DNA of 64,000 nucleotides from Margaritifera margaritifera (lineage: Eukaryota; Mollusca; Bivalvia; Unionida; Margaritiferidae): contig JAQPZY010001620.1 of NCBI GenBank assembly GCA_029931535.1, positions 558,001-622,000 on the forward strand. Direction: 5' to 3'. The position numbers were made by a program, and so were the translations under genes. Numbering within the stretch: position 1 is the stretch's first letter; the number at the start of each line of letters is the position of its first letter. Below are positions 61,625-64,000 of this stretch, one piece after another. The notes under the pieces were generated by a model. The model had not been told where the DNA came from. It saw only the letters and a list, made by a program, of their open reading frames with translations, and made no database searches.

Positions 61625-62775
61625 TGTCACTGTCGTTTACCTATGTTATGTCACACGCATATATATGCCGGTACAGCTGCATATCATTTTAAATAATGTT
61701 ATTTGTCTATCGATCAGCATTAAATTTATTGACAGATTTGAAAACAACAGCATATAAGTATAACAAAATATTCAGAACTTTTCAAATACCCGTCGTATAT
61801 TGATGTATCTTGTTATGTTAATATGTAATATTGTTAAAACTAACGATTTAATTTTTTATGTTGTCATTTTCATAGAAAAATCAAATCTTCTGAGTATGTC
61901 TGGGGAGAAATGTAGCTGTGCTGTATGTTCGCTGCTTTGCTAAATTAACTTTAGTTTCGCACGTTACAATACAGACAACCAAGTGATTCAAGACTAACAG
62001 TAGAGAACGATTTCCTAAAACAGTACAACTGTCAGGAATTATAATATCACGCATATCTCTTCCATAAACCTTTAAGTATTGCGTTTATCTTTTGAAAGAT
62101 CTTTTGCCTATCAAATTTTACGAACAAAAGGCTAAGATAGAGTTGCGGGGGTAGTAGAGTTGCGGGGGTAGAGGTACAGGAGTGGGGGCTTCGATTGGAG
62201 AAAATAAAAACAACTCCGGCCCAAAAATTTGTTTTGAAAAATAAAAGTACTCTGATCTGCTCCAGTGTCTGTGTGTATGTACTACGTTGTTGTATGCAAA
62301 AAAATGATGTATTTCATACAATAGAGAAAGTGTTCTTGCTCTAATAGAGAATCCCACCTTCCAGGAAATTAAACAGCTGTGTAGCTATTGAGAGAGTGAC
62401 AGGCCAAAGGCAGAAATATATCAAAATATATCAGATTAGAAAATCAGAACAACAGACGGGTTAAAGAAAAAACAAATAATCAAAGATTTTCTGGCTCTGT
62501 GAGTATTTAATTATGCAATTTTGCCGCATAAAAAACAACAGGTAATGGCAAAGAAGCAGCTCATGAATCTCAAGCGTAAACACCCATTTAATGTCATTGT
62601 CTTCTATATCATTGCTGAGGAAATGTATATGCGGAGATAAACTACTAAGACTATCAGAGTTTAATCTGCAAGTCAAATAAGTGATTTGTATCTGCATAGC
62701 ATACAAGAATATATGAAAAAGGATACATAATTATGGTTATTTGACCTGTAAGAATATATATGACATATATTCAAC
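61625..62775. other. AT-rich stretch; no gene
   Basis: A short direct repeat of AGAGTTGCGGGGGTAG occurs twice at 62139-62173. No domain-bearing frame. Confidence 0.45.
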
Positions 62776-62778
62776 CCC

Positions 62779-62780
<2 letters not shown>

Positions 62781-62826
<46 letters not shown>

Positions 62827-62848
62827 TGTGTGTGTGTGTGTGTGTGTT
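62781..62848. repeat. (AT)n(GT)n microsatellite
   Basis: AT tract 62781-62822 followed by GT to 62848. Confidence 0.97.
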
Positions 62849-63141
62849 TTGTAGCCTGCAATAGTCTCACATGATGTAGTTTTACAAGCAATTCTATAAA
62901 TAACCAAGGTACAAAATACACTAATAATGGCCCTAAATATTTTACCAACCTTTTGATTAAGTGGATTATAGGCAAGTCAAATTTTAACCAAAAATAAGCA
63001 ATTCAATATGTTTTATCCTTCTTTGTTCTCCTAGAAAATTAAGAGACGAAGTACAATGTTCAACCGAACGTACGCGTTAATGATAGTATCACAAAAAGTT
63101 TAAATTGCTATCTTAACTTCTGTTGCCAGGACACAATTTAC

Positions 63142-63402
63142 CAGTGGCGGCGCGACGGGGGGGGGGGGGGGGGGGCGGGCGGGAGGCTCCGGGGGAGGGG
63201 GCAATTGCGCCGAGGAAGGGGGCGCCAACGGGAGATTTTTTCCACCCACCCCACCCCCAAACTCCGATTCAGGGCTTAGATCTTAGATGGGGGGTCGGGG
63301 GTGGCGGTTGACAACTGACATTAAAACTATTCTCTGTGGCAAAGTAGGGGCGCCATTAAAGAACATTGCCCCCTGGCGCCGCGAACCCTTGCGCCGACAC
63401 TA
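63142..63402 (+). mobile_element. hAT MITE, complete, with 8-bp TSD
   Basis: A 261-bp insert. It starts CAGTGGCGGCGCGACGGG and ends GCGCCGACACTA (complement TAGTGTCGGCGC), an imperfect inverted repeat of at least 12 bp. The flanks CAATTTAC (63134-63141) and CATTTTAC (63403-63410) are an 8-bp TSD with one mismatch. It is very G-rich at its left end (63160-63210). Internal blocks are shared with the copies at 27190 and 49823. The 62-codon glycine/proline frame over it is not a gene. Confidence 0.85.
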
Positions 63403-63409
63403 CATTTTA

Positions 63410-63740
63410 CAGAGAAATAGAAGAAGAAAAAATATAATTCGCTTACTTTCTTTTTAGTTTTTCTTTCTCAATCGTATGTTAAAATAAACTGTAATAAAAA
63501 AGACAAATATGGATGCGTCTACATCCCAAACAACCTTTGCATTTCGCACGCTGCAATATTGTTATCTGAGAATTAGTTCGGATACAAAAAGAAACCATTT
63601 CATTATTATGAAACTTTATCCACAATAACAATATTGTTGAGTGTCCAATATGTTATCCATTTCTGGAAGTAATTTAACTCGGAATGCTTTTTTTTTTTTT
63701 TTGGGGGGGGGGTTGGGTTATAAAGTAATCGCTCCATGAT
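63410..63740. other. AT-rich stretch; no gene
   Basis: Ends with a T-run and a G-run (63689-63713). Confidence 0.45.
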
Positions 63741-63900
<160 letters not shown>

Positions 63901-64000
63901 GAGGAACTCGTCTGACCAAATTAAGGATTTATATTCTTCTAGAAGAGGCTTTAAGTTCTAAGATTTTCTTTGCAGCATCTACGGATGAGATTCAATGTAC

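Overview
The window looks like intergenic or deep-intronic DNA from an animal nuclear genome, most likely a lophotrochozoan and probably a mollusc. The reasons are a very AT-rich background, long (AT)n, (GT)n, (CT)n, (GATA)n and (CATA)n microsatellites, many minisatellites, tRNA-headed SINEs, hAT-type MITEs, decayed LINEs and a decayed mariner-like transposase. One repeat near 40 kb and the SINE at 42.6 kb resemble elements I remember from bivalves and gastropods; that is memory, not a search. I found no host protein-coding exon, tRNA gene or rRNA gene that I can defend. Almost every long open frame lies in a tandem repeat or a transposon relic.

The first 25 kb is dominated by an old direct duplication. 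Copy A (about 1.5-14.0 kb) and copy B (about 16.8-24.8 kb) align in order through many diverged anchors. Copy A carries a 3.3-kb insertion (6326-9650) with long terminal inverted repeats built from short tandem motifs. Copy B carries an internal inversion bounded by two (AT)n tracts and a 178-bp hAT MITE whose empty site survives in copy A. At five paralogous positions a sequence that is single-copy in one duplicate has become a minisatellite in the other.

From 25 to 34 kb lie a MITE relic, an RTE-like LINE 3' fragment, a 34-bp satellite of about 24 units, a minus-strand SINE and a (GATA)n/(GACA)n tract. From 34 to 40.5 kb there is an organised tandem-repeat district: a 'TCACTATGGGG' array, a 38-bp array, more than 1.1 kb of (CATA)n with (CATG)n blocks, and a dispersed repeat. 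From 41.2 to 43.1 kb a 55-bp minisatellite has been hit by three different transposons (a hAT MITE, a TA-target element and a SINE), each with readable target-site duplications. From 43.6 to 44.2 kb a 37-bp array repeats a CRE-like TGACGTCA motif.

From 45 to 64 kb the window is mostly unannotatable AT-rich DNA. It contains a GC-rich island, two more copies of one hAT MITE family (49.8 and 63.1 kb), a decayed LINE reverse transcriptase on the minus strand (53.6-55.1 kb), a long inverted repeat (55.9-56.5 kb), a 52-54-bp minisatellite (59.0-59.5 kb) and a decayed mariner-like transposase on the minus strand (60.5-61.6 kb). The sequences do not form a pathway. What links them is repeat birth, transposition and duplication.
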